Source: Flavobacteriales bacterium (GTDB taxonomy: Bacteria > Bacteroidota > Bacteroidia > Flavobacteriales_F > PHOS-HE28). Taken from it: DNA of 64,000 bases. Below are positions 26,866 through 36,508 of this stretch, piece after piece. The notes beneath the pieces were generated by a model that saw only the letters and a program-made list of their open reading frames with translations, was not told the origin of the DNA and searched no databases. The position numbers and the translations under genes are program-made. Location: assembly GCA_016703105.1 (NCBI GenBank), contig JADJCS010000017.1, forward strand, positions 1 through 64,000, in the 5' to 3' direction. Position 1 is the first letter of the stretch. Each line of letters starts with the position of its first letter.

Positions 26866-28663
26866 GCTGGGTTCGGCTCAAACTGAAGTACAACCCTTCT
26901 GTATCGGCGATCAGTTCATCGTGCGTGCCGCTCTCCGCGACGCGGCCTTTGTCGATCACGAGGATGCGGTCGGCATGGCGCACGGTGCTGAGCCGATGCG
27001 CGATCACAATGCTCGTGCGGCCGCGCATCAGATTTTCCAAGGCGTCCTGCACCAGCTTCTCGCTGGCGCTGTCGAGCGCACTGGTGGCTTCGTCCAGGAT
27101 CAAGATCGCGGGATCCTTCAGCACCGCACGTGCGATGGCGATGCGCTGGCGTTGTCCGCCGCTGAGTTGTATGCCACGCTCACCGACCACGGTGGTATAG
27201 CCTTCCGGAAAGGAGACGATGAAGTCGTGCGCGTTCGCTTTGCTTGCGGCGGCTTCCACTTCCTCCTGCGATGCGCCTGGCTTGCCGTACGCGATGTTCT
27301 CGCGGATGCTTCCACCGAAGAGCAACACCTCCTGGGGTACGATGGCCATGCGGTCCCGCAATGCGGTGAGCGGTAGCGAGGAAGCCGGTCGTCCGTCGAA
27401 CAGGACCTCTCCTGCCACTGGATCATAGAGCCGCAGCACGAGTGACGCGATGGTCGTCTTACCCGTTCCGCTGGGGCCCACGAGCGCCACGCGTTCCCCA
27501 GGCTTCACCCTGAAGCTCACGTCCTGCAGCACGGGCATGTCCGGACGTGTCGCATAGTGGAAGCCGACGTGTTCGAAGGCCAGACCTCCTTTCAGGGGAA
27601 GAGGAACGGAGGGTGGGTCCAAAGAGAGCGGCTCAGGTGCTTCATCCTGGATATCCATCAAGCGTTCAGTGGCGCCGATGGCTTTCAGCACGGTGGCGAT
27701 CAGCTCGGGAATACTGGCGAAGCCCGCTCCGATGAACACCGTGTACATCACGAAGCTGGTGATGTCGCCGCTGGAAAGCAGGCCTTCCGCGCGCAGGTGT
27801 ACCGCACGCCACACCACCACCACGATCGCACCGAACATGCACAGGATGATGAAGGATACGAAGGCCGCGCGCCAACGCACCCCTTTCAAGGCGAGCGCCC
27901 GTGCGTCCTCCACGCTGCGTTGGTAGCGCACCGCCTCCCAGGCCTCGTTCGCGAAGGCTTTCACGTTGAGGATCCCTTGCAGTGTTTCGTCGACAATGGT
28001 GCCGGTATCCGCTATGCGGTCCTGCACGCGTTTACCCAGCTTCTGGATGTACCGGCCGAAGAGCACCGCCACCAAGGCTACCACGGGAATGATAGCGAGC
28101 ATGGTGAGCAGCAATGGGGGGCTGAGGCGTGCCAGCATCAACACGCTCACGCCGATCACGATCACCTGGCGCAGCAGCTCGGCCGTCACCGTGGTGAACA
28201 GATCCTGTAGCAGCGCGACGTCAGCGGTGATGCGGCTGTTGAGTTCCCCCACGCGACGCCGTGCGAAGAAGTCCATGGGCAGCTGTAGGAGGTGCCGGTA
28301 GGTCTCGATGCGCACACGCGCCAGCGCATGCTCCGCGATGTAGCCCGACAGTTGGATGCGACCAAAGCCGAAAAGCGCCTGCAATGCGAACACCACTGCG
28401 AGCAGTTTCGCGATGGAGTCGATGTTGCCAAGGTCCAGGAGCGGTGCGCTCCAGAAGTCTTGACCGGGCTGCGCATCGAGCAACTTGCCGAGAAGGAAGG
28501 GGAACACCAGGCTGAGCGAGCTGGTGATGAACAACAGCACCAGCATCAGCGCGAAATGCGCGCGGTAGGGGCGCAGGTAGCGGAAGATCCGCATCGCCTT
28601 CCGCAGGGTGGCCTTCGTCAGCTTCGCTTTCGGAGCGTCGTGGTCTTTGAAGCGAGCTGCCAC
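26741..28663 (-). CDS. MsbA-like ABC exporter (fused permease-ATPase)
   Basis: The 640-residue half-transporter has a six-helix type I exporter domain (from FALMLVLLFITSSLSLVFPFLLGKLLDA) and an ATPase domain: Walker A LVGPSGTGKTTIASL, Q-loop IVPQEVLLFGG, signature LSGGQRQRIAIARA, Walker B ILILDEATSALD and the H-loop IVIAHRLST. Homodimers of this type flip lipids or drugs. The C-terminal ~30 residues are proline-rich and unusual. It converges with rsmG, and the SRPBCC gene lies 12 bp upstream. Confidence 0.92.
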   Translation of the reverse strand: MAARFKDHDAPKAKLTKATLRKAMRIFRYLRPYRAHFALMLVLLFITSSLSLVFPFLLGKLLDAQPGQDFWSAPLLDLGNIDSIAKLLAVVFALQALFGFGRIQLSGYIAEHALARVRIETYRHLLQLPMDFFARRRVGELNSRITADVALLQDLFTTVTAELLRQVIVIGVSVLMLARLSPPLLLTMLAIIPVVALVAVLFGRYIQKLGKRVQDRIADTGTIVDETLQGILNVKAFANEAWEAVRYQRSVEDARALALKGVRWRAAFVSFIILCMFGAIVVVVWRAVHLRAEGLLSSGDITSFVMYTVFIGAGFASIPELIATVLKAIGATERLMDIQDEAPEPLSLDPPSVPLPLKGGLAFEHVGFHYATRPDMPVLQDVSFRVKPGERVALVGPSGTGKTTIASLVLRLYDPVAGEVLFDGRPASSLPLTALRDRMAIVPQEVLLFGGSIRENIAYGKPGASQEEVEAAASKANAHDFIVSFPEGYTTVVGERGIQLSGGQRQRIAIARAVLKDPAILILDEATSALDSASEKLVQDALENLMRGRTSIVIAHRLSTVRHADRILVIDKGRVAESGTHDELIADTEGLYFSLSRTQLKTLAGLATALTHTPASKPPAPPGPPPKTPPRPDEGALKPR

Positions 28664-28675
28664 CGGATCATGTCA

Positions 28676-29077
28676 TCAGGCATGCAGCGTCACCATCTTG
28701 TCGGCGATGTGATCGAAGAGGTTCTTCAGCGGGCTCTCCACCATCATCTTGATGAAGGGGTTGAGGTCGGCCTCGAACACCTGCCGGGCTTTGGTTCCCG
28801 CGCCGTTCTCTTCCAGGAACACGTCCAGTGTGAAGGGGAACGGCGAGCGATCGGTCGCTTTCATCCGCACCTGATGGGGCGGTGTCCCTCCAGCGAGTTC
28901 GAGGCCGATCGTAGCGGCACCTTGCACCTTGAACGAGCAGGAACGGCCATCGCTCTTCCACTCGCTGATCCGGTCTTGCGGCAGCAATTGCTGGAAGTTG
29001 TTCATGTCCTGAAGGAAGTCGTAAAGGGCTTGCGGCGAACGCGCGATCTCCACCTGCTTGCTCTCAATGCGTGTCAT
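28676..29077 (-). CDS. SRPBCC (START-like) family protein
   Basis: A 133-residue helix-grip protein: IESKQVEIARSPQALYDFLQDMNN at the start, a central beta sheet, and a long C-terminal helix (NPFIKMMVESPLKNLFDHIADKMV). The ligand is unknown; relatives bind lipids or polyketide intermediates. It lies between pyrE and the ABC exporter on the same strand. Confidence 0.75.
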   Translation of the reverse strand: MTRIESKQVEIARSPQALYDFLQDMNNFQQLLPQDRISEWKSDGRSCSFKVQGAATIGLELAGGTPPHQVRMKATDRSPFPFTLDVFLEENGAGTKARQVFEADLNPFIKMMVESPLKNLFDHIADKMVTLHA

Positions 29078-29117
29078 ACGTGTTCGCTATGTTTCTGTCT
29101 TGGCTCTTTGCCCTTCT

Positions 29118-29143
29118 TCCTTTCTCCTTTCTCCTTTCTCCTT
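29118..29143. repeat. 7-bp tandem repeat (TCCTTTC)
   Basis: 3.7 copies of a 7-bp unit. On the minus strand this is GGAGAAA-like and lies about 40-65 bp upstream of the SRPBCC start, in the gap after pyrE. Slippage could alter spacing of expression signals. Confidence 0.6.
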
Positions 29144-29160
29144 CAACTTTCCCTTGCGTT

Positions 29161-29814
29161 CTACGCCTTCACGGCACTATCCCAATCCGCGGGATCCTGG
29201 CGCCAATCGTTCAGCAAAGGCATTTCCTTCTCATTGATATAGCCCGACCGCAGGGCCTGGTCCAGCAGAATGGAGTAGTCCGTCAAGGACACCAGCTTCA
29301 CACGGGCGTGATCGAAGGCATGTTGGGCCACATCGAACCCGTAGGTGAAGATGCTCACCATGCCCTTCACTTCGAGGCCGGCCTCGCGCAAGGCGTGCAC
29401 CGCGTTCAGGCTGCTGGAGCCGGTGCTTACGAGGTCTTCCACCACCACCACGTTGCGGCCGGTGGTGAGGTCGCCTTCCACGAGGTTCTTCAACCCATGT
29501 TCCTTGGCGCTGCTGCGCACATAGACGAAGGGAAGGCCCATTTCCTGCGCCACCAACATGCCGTGCGCGATACCTCCGGTGGCCACCCCGGCGATCATGT
29601 CGGGCTTTCCGAACTCGCGTTCGATCACTTGCGTGAACTGCTGCCGGATATAGGTGCGTACAGTGGGATGCGAAAGCGTTTTGCGGTTGTCGCAATAGAT
29701 GGGGCTCTTCCATCCCGAGGCCCAGATGAAGGGCTTCGCGGGGCTGAGCTTGACGGCTTTGATCTGCAAGAGCAATTCGGCTACTTTCAACGCCGGATCA
29801 AGCCTGGGGTCCAT
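29161..29814 (-). CDS. pyrE: Orotate phosphoribosyltransferase
   Basis: PyrE makes orotidine monophosphate from orotate and PRPP in pyrimidine synthesis. The 217-residue sequence has the typical Bacteroidota N-terminus (LLQIKAVKLSP, WASGWKSPIYCDNRKTLS) and the PRPP loop VVVVEDLVSTGSSSLNAV; MIAGVATGGIAHG lies before it. The start codon overlaps that of the divergent NUDIX gene (shared CATG), so each promoter must lie inside the other's coding region. Confidence 0.95.
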   Translation of the reverse strand: MDPRLDPALKVAELLLQIKAVKLSPAKPFIWASGWKSPIYCDNRKTLSHPTVRTYIRQQFTQVIEREFGKPDMIAGVATGGIAHGMLVAQEMGLPFVYVRSSAKEHGLKNLVEGDLTTGRNVVVVEDLVSTGSSSLNAVHALREAGLEVKGMVSIFTYGFDVAQHAFDHARVKLVSLTDYSILLDQALRSGYINEKEMPLLNDWRQDPADWDSAVKA

Positions 29815-30454
29815 GGCGCGAAACTACGAAGTATCCATCGAGGGGAAGTTGTTGCGCATCGCGGTCGAAGCTCCGCGCGGCGCTGCGATCGCAGGCGTTC
29901 CGGTGGTCCAACTCACCACGGTGCAGGACCTGGACAATGTGCTGTCCGAGCTCTGGCCGCTCCCGGGGATCCATGGCGCGGTGCTCTTCGGCCCGCTCGC
30001 GGAAAAGGCTTGGGACCACTTTCGCTCCCGTTACGCTCCTGTGCTGGCCGCGGGCGGTGCGGTGACCGACGAACGAGGCAGGCTGCTCGCCATCCATCGG
30101 CTGGGTCGCTGGGATCTTCCGAAAGGGAAGGTGGATCAGGGTGAATCCTTGCCCGCCGCAGCGGTGCGCGAAGTGCGGGAGGAATGCGGTCTACAGGAAG
30201 TGAGCATAGAGCGTCCCCTGTGCGAAACTTGGCACACCTACACGCGCGAAGGCACGGACCACTTGAAGCGCACCGAATGGTTCCTGATGCGGGCACCGGG
30301 CACGCAGCGGCTCGAAGCGCAGGCGAGCGAGAACATCACCCGTGTGGAGTGGATGGACGGTGCGGGGGTCGAGGCGATGAAGCAGGATACCTATCCCGCC
30401 ATCCTAACGGTGATCAGCGCTTGGGAGGAGGCGGTGCATCGCTCCCGAACTTGA
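29813..30454 (+). CDS. NUDIX hydrolase
   Basis: The 213-residue protein has a complete Nudix box (residues around 105-127: GKVDQGESLPAAAVREVREECGL), preceded by AGGAVTDERGRLLAIHRLGRWDLPKG. The first ~75 residues form a separate small domain common in this phylum's NUDIX proteins. Substrate, probably a nucleoside diphosphate derivative, cannot be read. The last 41 bp overlap the convergent TlpA-like gene. Confidence 0.9.
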   Translation: MARNYEVSIEGKLLRIAVEAPRGAAIAGVPVVQLTTVQDLDNVLSELWPLPGIHGAVLFGPLAEKAWDHFRSRYAPVLAAGGAVTDERGRLLAIHRLGRWDLPKGKVDQGESLPAAAVREVREECGLQEVSIERPLCETWHTYTREGTDHLKRTEWFLMRAPGTQRLEAQASENITRVEWMDGAGVEAMKQDTYPAILTVISAWEEAVHRSRT

Positions 30455-31946
30455 TCCGGTCCTTCTCATCGGCGGCCACACGCATGGCGTGCAATACGCC
30501 CGCAAGGCCCTGGCTGGGTTGGGGCCCAGGGTTCTGGGCGACGATGCCGTCGTTCAGCAGGATGAACACGGGCACGGCTTGTATCCGCAACGCTTCGCGG
30601 AGCGCGGTGGGGTCATCGGCCATCAGCCAGGTCCATCGATCCCCGGGAAGGCTGGCGGCATAGCGGCGCAGTTCCGTCGCATTGCTATCGAGCGCGATCA
30701 CCACGTAGTTCATCACATCGCCATAGGTCTCCTGCAGCTTTCCCAGGGCGCGCATCTCCACGTCGCAATAGGTACACCAGCTCGCGGTGATCGCCAGGCA
30801 GGTGGCACCATGGAACACGCTGTCCAGTTCGACCGGCACGCCCACGGTGTTGTGAACGCGCAACTCCGGCAGGGTGCTGCCGGGCCGCATCGCCGTGAGG
30901 CTCCATACCATGTTGGCGGCGATGCGCCGATGTTCGGAATAGGCCGAGGTCGTCGCCATATCCTCCAGGATCCGGAGCGCCCCGGTACGGTCGAAGATCT
31001 TTCCGGGATGGTTCAAGTAGAGCTGGTCGATCATCACCAGCTCGCAAAGGCGATCATCGCCGCCCAAGGCATCGTGCGTCTTAAGCAGGATCTTCAGGCT
31101 GTCGGTGCGCGCGTCCTTCACATAGCGCAACAGGCTCGTCTCGTCCGTGCGGAACGGATGCACGAGCAGGTGATCGGTGAAGTGGCTGCGGAAGAAGCGG
31201 ACGTATTCAGGGACGTCGTAGTCCGGGGCCCGACCCTTCAAACAACGTCCGTACAGTTCCATCGGATCGCTCTGCGGGCCTTGGTACAGGCCGCATAGCC
31301 CGATATCGACCGAGCGTTGGAACCAAGGATCATCCACCGAGGCATAGAACCTCTTCAATTTGATGCTGAAGGTGTCCACGCGGGCCTTGCTCCAGGTGGG
31401 TGTGTAGAACAAGGTACTCGGCCGCGTTACGCTATCATTGGGTTCTGTGCGCTTCACTTCCCCTTCGCGTCGGAGCACTTCCACCGCTTGCATCCCCGCC
31501 ACCTCATCTGTGGCGAGGTCCTCTGCGATGAACCCATCCAACCGCTGATAGAGGTCGGTGGTAAGCGCGTTCACATCGAGCGGGTCCAGATCGACGAACT
31601 CCAATTCCATGCCCGCAAGGCCATGCACTGTGCGCGGCGCTTGCACATTGACCAAGGGGCGCACATGATAGTTGCGGTCGCCGCGTAGGAAAAGTTCGGC
31701 GCTGCGATCGGCGAGCGTGAGAAGGGCTTTCATGGTGCCTTCGATCTCCACCACCATCTCCGCCCGGCCTTGTGCATCGATCACCGCGCTCGCGAGCCGG
31801 ACGGTGCGCAACGTGAAGAGATCGTCGAAACGGTGGAGCAGGACCTGTTCTCCCACATGCCCGGGAGCGTCGATCACCACGCGGCAGGGGGCCGCGTTCA
31901 CGCTCGCCAGGAGCAGAGAGAATAGGACGAGTAGGGAGGACCGCAT
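30414..31946 (-). CDS. TlpA-like thiol-disulfide protein, exported
   Basis: The start at 31946 overlaps the coaD stop (TGATG) and gives the signal peptide MRSSLLVLFSLLLASVNA. About 350 residues of beta- and helix-rich sequence without a named family follow. The C-terminal thioredoxin domain has the active site ASWCTYCDVEMRAL (CxxC) and the cis-proline region IQAVPVFILL. Such large Bacteroidota proteins act in periplasmic disulfide exchange; their N-terminal part probably binds a partner. It ends in a proline-rich tail (DAPPPPKR). Confidence 0.8.
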   Translation of the reverse strand: MRSSLLVLFSLLLASVNAAPCRVVIDAPGHVGEQVLLHRFDDLFTLRTVRLASAVIDAQGRAEMVVEIEGTMKALLTLADRSAELFLRGDRNYHVRPLVNVQAPRTVHGLAGMELEFVDLDPLDVNALTTDLYQRLDGFIAEDLATDEVAGMQAVEVLRREGEVKRTEPNDSVTRPSTLFYTPTWSKARVDTFSIKLKRFYASVDDPWFQRSVDIGLCGLYQGPQSDPMELYGRCLKGRAPDYDVPEYVRFFRSHFTDHLLVHPFRTDETSLLRYVKDARTDSLKILLKTHDALGGDDRLCELVMIDQLYLNHPGKIFDRTGALRILEDMATTSAYSEHRRIAANMVWSLTAMRPGSTLPELRVHNTVGVPVELDSVFHGATCLAITASWCTYCDVEMRALGKLQETYGDVMNYVVIALDSNATELRRYAASLPGDRWTWLMADDPTALREALRIQAVPVFILLNDGIVAQNPGPQPSQGLAGVLHAMRVAADEKDRIKFGSDAPPPPKR

Positions 31947-32404
31947 CAGAGTTTCATACCTGGAGGAAGGAACGCGGCGACATCGGTTTTGTTGGCGATC
32001 AATTCGCGTACAATGGTGCTGCTGATATGGGCGTGCTCCGGCAATGCGGGCAGGAAGATCGTCTCCACGCCGCCGAGCGCCCGGTTCATCAACGCGATGC
32101 TGCGTTCGTTGCCATGGTCGGTGCTGTTGCGCAGGCCGCGCAGGATGAAGGTGGCGCCGAGGCGCTTGCACAGGTCGGCGGTGAGACCTTCGAACCGGAT
32201 CACTTCCACACCGGGCATGCCGGCGAAGGACTCCCGCAACCACAGCTCGCGTTGGTCGTGCGAGAACATGCCTTGCTTGGAGGTGTTCACGCCCAGGGCG
32301 ACATACACCTTGCTGAACAGCGGCAGTGCGCGTTGCAGGATGGACCAGTGACCGATCGTCACCGGATCGAACGAACCGGGGAACACGGCGATGGGCTTGC
32401 TCAT
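31946..32404 (-). CDS. coaD: Phosphopantetheine adenylyltransferase
   Basis: CoaD catalyses the penultimate step of coenzyme A synthesis. MSKPIAVFPGSFDPVTIGHWSIL holds the nucleotidyltransferase TxGH-like motif, and ATFILRGLRNSTDHGNE and HISSTIVREL are the conserved substrate loops. The start at 32404 overlaps the rsmD stop (ATGA). CoA supply is relevant to the PPTase and NRPS-PKS genes further right, but the gene is core. Confidence 0.95.
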   Translation of the reverse strand: MSKPIAVFPGSFDPVTIGHWSILQRALPLFSKVYVALGVNTSKQGMFSHDQRELWLRESFAGMPGVEVIRFEGLTADLCKRLGATFILRGLRNSTDHGNERSIALMNRALGGVETIFLPALPEHAHISSTIVRELIANKTDVAAFLPPGMKL

Positions 32405-32967
32405 TTCGTTCCCGCCGGATCCGGCGACGGTGTTGGTGGAGTGAAGAAGCTGAAGTGTACCGCGCCGTACGTCCGCTGCTTCGTGAACCACGGATGCGCG
32501 CTCATGTCGGTGTCCTTCGGATGTTCCACGATCAACAGGCCGTCCTTTCCAAGCAGTCCGGCCTCCTGCACCAAGGTAGGCAGCTTGGCGGTGCCCTCCA
32601 TGTAGAAAGGCGGATCGGCGAACACGATGTCGTAGGTGCCACGATGCGAGCGCAGGAAGGCGAACACATCACTCTTCACCAAATGCCATGTGGTCTCTTC
32701 GAGGGACTCGCAGGTACGCTTCAGGTGCGCGAAGAGCTTCGCATCCTGCTCCACGGCGGTGACATGTTCCGCTCCGCGCGAAAGGAATTCGAGCGAGATG
32801 CTCCCGGTGCCCGCGAACAGATCGAGCACGCGGATCCCTTCCAACACGGCGGAATGGTGCAGGATGTTGAACAGGCCCTCCTTCGCATAATCGGTGGTGG
32901 GCCGCGCCTCGATGCCCTTGGGTGGCACGATGCGCCGGTTGCGGTACTTGCCTCCTACGATGCGCAT
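32401..32967 (-). CDS. rsmD: 16S rRNA (guanine-N2) methyltransferase RsmD
   Basis: The start MRIVGGKYRNRRIVPPKG matches the family. The SAM site is RVLDLFAGTGSISLEFLSRGAEHV, and the catalytic motif DIVFADPPFY follows. RsmD methylates G966 of 16S rRNA. rsmD and coaD are adjacent in many bacteria. It overlaps the DUF3822 gene by 13 bp. Confidence 0.93.
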   Translation of the reverse strand: MRIVGGKYRNRRIVPPKGIEARPTTDYAKEGLFNILHHSAVLEGIRVLDLFAGTGSISLEFLSRGAEHVTAVEQDAKLFAHLKRTCESLEETTWHLVKSDVFAFLRSHRGTYDIVFADPPFYMEGTAKLPTLVQEAGLLGKDGLLIVEHPKDTDMSAHPWFTKQRTYGAVHFSFFTPPTPSPDPAGTK

Positions 32968-33764
32968 GCGGCTTGCTCCAGCAGTGCGAACCAATGTTCC
33001 GGTGTTTCCACGTCGAGGTCGCCAAGCACTTTGTTACCGCGTGCGATCACCGGGGCGGCCAGCGGCAGATAGCGGCGCAACAGATCGAGGTCCGCCGCGG
33101 TCCATCCGGGACCCGCCCACAAGGCCTGCACAGCGTTCGGAGCGAGCCCGAGTTGATCCAATGCGAAGAGGATGTAGTACAGCGCATCCGTGCCAGTGGC
33201 CGCATGGAAGGCATTGCTGAGCCGCAGTCCGCTGGCATCCGCGAGCGCGACATCGAAACGTTTCTCCACACGATGCGCGACCAGGGTAGTGCGCCGCTTT
33301 CCCTGCTCCAGAGCCGAGCGCACCAGCAGATTGCGCAACGCCACCGAACGCGCCGCCGGGAAACGCTCCAATACACCGTGTTCCATCGCCTCGTCGTGCA
33401 GGTACACGCAGCGAGCGCCCAAGGTCGCGATGGGCTCATCGCGCAACAGGCCAGTGGGCAGATGGCCATGCACCAAAGCGAGGTGTGCGGCTTCGGTACC
33501 GGGTGCGAGCGCGCTCTCGGGCACCAAGGTGCTCAGTTCGGGCACCGCCGTGAAAGACACGGACGCAGGCCGCTCGGGCAGAAGATCGGCGGCGGGCAGC
33601 TCATCGCCTTCGCCATGCACCAGCATCAGGCAATGGCCGGTCACGGGTTCGTTCGCGCACCAGCCCATGCCGTTCGGGCGGATCAGGATCCCCAGGTGCA
33701 GGCCCAGGAGATCCTGGTCGTAGCTGGCAGAGCGGGCGATGACGGGCGTGGGGTCCTTGACCAT
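32955..33764 (-). CDS. DUF3822 family protein
   Basis: With the start at 33764 (MVKDPTPVIARSASYDQDLLGLHLG) the protein has ~269 residues. It has the two-lobed actin-like ATPase-fold pattern typical of DUF3822: FHAATGTDALYYILFALDQLGL in the second half. The family lies next to rsmD-coaD in Bacteroidota. Its function is unknown. Confidence 0.85.
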   Translation of the reverse strand: MVKDPTPVIARSASYDQDLLGLHLGILIRPNGMGWCANEPVTGHCLMLVHGEGDELPAADLLPERPASVSFTAVPELSTLVPESALAPGTEAAHLALVHGHLPTGLLRDEPIATLGARCVYLHDEAMEHGVLERFPAARSVALRNLLVRSALEQGKRRTTLVAHRVEKRFDVALADASGLRLSNAFHAATGTDALYYILFALDQLGLAPNAVQALWAGPGWTAADLDLLRRYLPLAAPVIARGNKVLGDLDVETPEHWFALLEQAACAS

Positions 33765-33870
33765 GCTGCTTTTCCGGGCGCTGGCGCGCGCCGTGATCAA
33801 CGGCGCCAAAGGTGGATAATTTCACCCGCTCCCCGCCGACGGGAATTCCGTCGGGCGCACCTCGCCGACC

Positions 33871-35308
33871 TTGCCTTCCACCGCCACTATCTCCCTTGCC
33901 GACAAGCTCGTGCAGGCCCTCGGCCATCCGCCCACGGCGGGACAGCACAAGGCGATCGCCGCGCTGGACCGGTTGGTGGCGAGCGAAAAACCCATGGCCA
34001 CGTTGGTACTGAAAGGCTATGCGGGCACCGGCAAGACCACGCTCGTCGGCGCCTTGGTGAAGGTGATGCGTGCCCTCGGGCGTCCGGTGGTGTTGTTGGC
34101 GCCCACCGGCCGTGCGGCGAAAGTGCTCAGCGCCTACGCACAAGCCCCCGGCGAGCACGATCCATCGGCGCATCTATCGAATGGAGGGCGGCGAGGGTGG
34201 CTACGCGGGTTTGTCGCTCGCATCGAACCGCGATGCCAACGCGCTTTTCGTGGTGGATGAATCCAGCATGATCGGTACCACCGGTGGTGCCACCCGCAGC
34301 GAAGGCGCCTTCAGCGATCGCGACCTGCTTAGCGATCTCTTCGAGCACGTCTTCGCCGCGCCAGGAACGAAACTTCTGCTGATCGGCGATCCCGCGCAAC
34401 TTCCACCGGTGGGCAGTGACAACAGCCCCGCGCTCGATACCAAGTATTTGCATGAACGCTACAGCCTGACCGCCGGTGCCATCGAACTCACCGATGTGGT
34501 GCGCCAGGAGAGTTCCTCCGGTATTCTGGTGAACGCCACCGATCTACGCGCCGTGCTGAACGAAAAGGATCCCATGCCGCATTTCACCCTGGGTGCGAAA
34601 GACGTGGTGCGCATTGAGGGGAACGATCTGCAGGATGAGCTTGAGGCCTGCTATGCGCGCTATGGCGGTGAGGATGTATGCGTGATCACGCGCAGCAACA
34701 AACGGGCGTATCAGTACGGACAGCAGGTGCGTGCACGCATCCTCGGCTTCGAGGAAGAACTTTCGCCGGGCGATCGCCTGATGGTGGTGAAGAACGACTA
34801 CTACTGGGCCGGCCGCAACGGCAAGGCGGAGTTGATCGCCAACGGCGAACCGATGGAAGTGCTGCGCCGCAAAGACGTCGAAGAGCGCCACGGCATGCGC
34901 TTCTGCTGGATCGAAGCGGCGTGGTGGAGCGGCGAGGAGCGCCGTGTCGGCGATGTGCTCGTGATGCTCGATGTGCTAGCGCTCGATGCGCCCGCGCTGC
35001 CCTACGCCCGCAAGCGCCTGCTGAACGATGCCATCCTCGTCACACTACCCGGCCGCACCGCAGGCATCAAGTACCGCGCGCTCAAGCAGGATCCTTACGC
35101 CAATGCCCTCCAAGTGAAGTACGCCTATGCCGTCACCGCCCACAAGGCGCAAGGCGGCCAATGGCCCGCCGTGTTCGTGGACCAGGGCTATGTCACCGAG
35201 GAAATGATCGACACCGAATACGTGCGCTGGTTGTACACCGCGATCACACGCGCCAGCGAGAAGCTGTATCTGCTGAACTTCCACCCGAGGTTCTTCGGAG
35301 AGGAATAG
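33871..35308 (+). CDS. RecD-like helicase/ATP-dependent nuclease, one frameshift
   Basis: A superfamily 1 helicase: Walker A LKGYAGTGKTTLVGAL, then VLLAPTGRAAKVLSAYA, Walker B FVVDESSMIG, motif III LLLIGDPAQLPPVGSD, and the C-terminal AYAVTAHKAQGGQWPAVFV and LYTAITRASEKLYLL. The frame changes at the CCCCC run near 34143-34147; removing one C restores QAPASTIHRRIYRMEGG. It is a single-base insertion, probably an error. The protein would be ~478 residues and resembles the C-terminal half of RecD2. Confidence 0.88.
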
Positions 35309-35322
35309 CCATTCACGCGATC

Positions 35323-35709
35323 TTGAAACGACCGCTCTCCATCACCATCATCGCTTGGCTCTCCATCCTTGCAGGTGTAGTGTGCTTCCTTTTCTTGCTT
35401 TTCGTTGCGCTCTACGCGGACTCAGCGAGTTCCCAAAATCCCCTAGGACGATTTCGTGGTGCGGGCTTGTTCATCGTCGGAACTATGGCCGCGTTGGCTG
35501 GTGGCGTGCTTGTGCTGAGGGGCTTGTCACTAGGTCGCTTGCTGATCCTCGCGGCGTTGGTGGCTCTTCTCGCCGAGTCCTTGGAGCAGCAGGCATTGGT
35601 GATCGTCACCTACGGTCTGCTACTGGTCGTTTGCGGCTACTTCCTCTTCCGGCCGCAGGCTTCGGACTACTTCCGCGGAAGTGGGAAAGAACGGGGTTCA
35701 GCGAACTAG
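35323..35709 (+). CDS. Small four-helix membrane protein of unknown function
   Basis: A TTG at 35323 begins LKRPLSITIIAWLSILAGVV; four hydrophobic segments follow (to LVIVTYGLLLVVCGYFLF). The reading frame is open further upstream inside the helicase gene, but without a homologous N-terminus. The end overlaps the convergent PPTase gene by 4 bp. I recognise no family. Confidence 0.55.
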   Translation: MKRPLSITIIAWLSILAGVVCFLFLLFVALYADSASSQNPLGRFRGAGLFIVGTMAALAGGVLVLRGLSLGRLLILAALVALLAESLEQQALVIVTYGLLLVVCGYFLFRPQASDYFRGSGKERGSAN

Positions 35710-36506
35710 CTTGGAGATTCGAGAGCCGCGCTCAATAGCCGCACCTCCATCGGTCGCTCCGTCGCCACGCTGATCAAATGCTCCGGGCCGCAGGCAAGGC
35801 TCTGCACATGGTAGACTTCCGCAGCATACTTCAAGAAGTCTTCCTGCTGAATGATCAGTTCGTTGTGGCCATCGAGCACGCGTAGTGCATGCAGGTCCTC
35901 CATAATGCCGACTCCGCTGGCTTTGAGCACCGCCTCCTTGCGCGTCCACAGGTCCAGGAAATAGCGCTTGGCAGCAAGGTCACTGGCTCCAGCTCCTGCG
36001 CCTGCCACCTGGATCCTCTCTACCTCATCCGGCGTGAAGTAGTGATGCGCCACAGCTTCATGATCGGCGCGGCGCGTAATGGTCTCGATGTCCACACCGA
36101 GTTCGTGGTCCCATGCGACGGCGAGCACCAACGCGTCCTTGGTATCGCTCAGGTTGAAGCGTAGCTCGGTGTCGTTCAGAAAGGGCTTTCCGAAGGGGCC
36201 CCGCTGGATCCGCAGGGCTGCCCCGTCTACGTTCAAATAGCGCCCGATCAGCGATCGCAGCAGGCCATGGCCCAGCACGAAGCGATCGCGGTCCGGGGCG
36301 AACCGGAAGCGATCCGCGCGGGCGATCTCCTCATTGTCGAGCAAGGCTTCCAACGCGGTAGCCCGCGGAACGAGTTCTGCCAAGGTGGAGAACCAGAGAT
36401 GCACTACGTTCCTTTCCTGAAGATCGATGCCGTATGTGGAGGCAGCACGCACCCCAACGAGCGACTTGCAATGCACCGTGAGTGGCCTGGGAAGGATCGC
36501 GGACAT
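35706..36506 (-). CDS. 4'-Phosphopantetheinyl transferase (Sfp type)
   Basis: This enzyme loads the phosphopantetheine arm on carrier proteins. The metal-binding motif is HELGVDIETITRR, and FLDLWTRKEAVLKASGVGI is the W-x-x-KEA-x-x-K signature; FNLSDTKDALVLAV precedes them. At 266 residues it is of the broad-specificity Sfp class. It begins 2 bp after the NRPS gene, so it is co-transcribed and probably activates the carrier domains of this cluster. Confidence 0.92.
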   Translation of the reverse strand: MSAILPRPLTVHCKSLVGVRAASTYGIDLQERNVVHLWFSTLAELVPRATALEALLDNEEIARADRFRFAPDRDRFVLGHGLLRSLIGRYLNVDGAALRIQRGPFGKPFLNDTELRFNLSDTKDALVLAVAWDHELGVDIETITRRADHEAVAHHYFTPDEVERIQVAGAGAGASDLAAKRYFLDLWTRKEAVLKASGVGIMEDLHALRVLDGHNELIIQQEDFLKYAAEVYHVQSLACGPEHLISVATERPMEVRLLSAALESPS

Positions 36507-36508
36507 AC

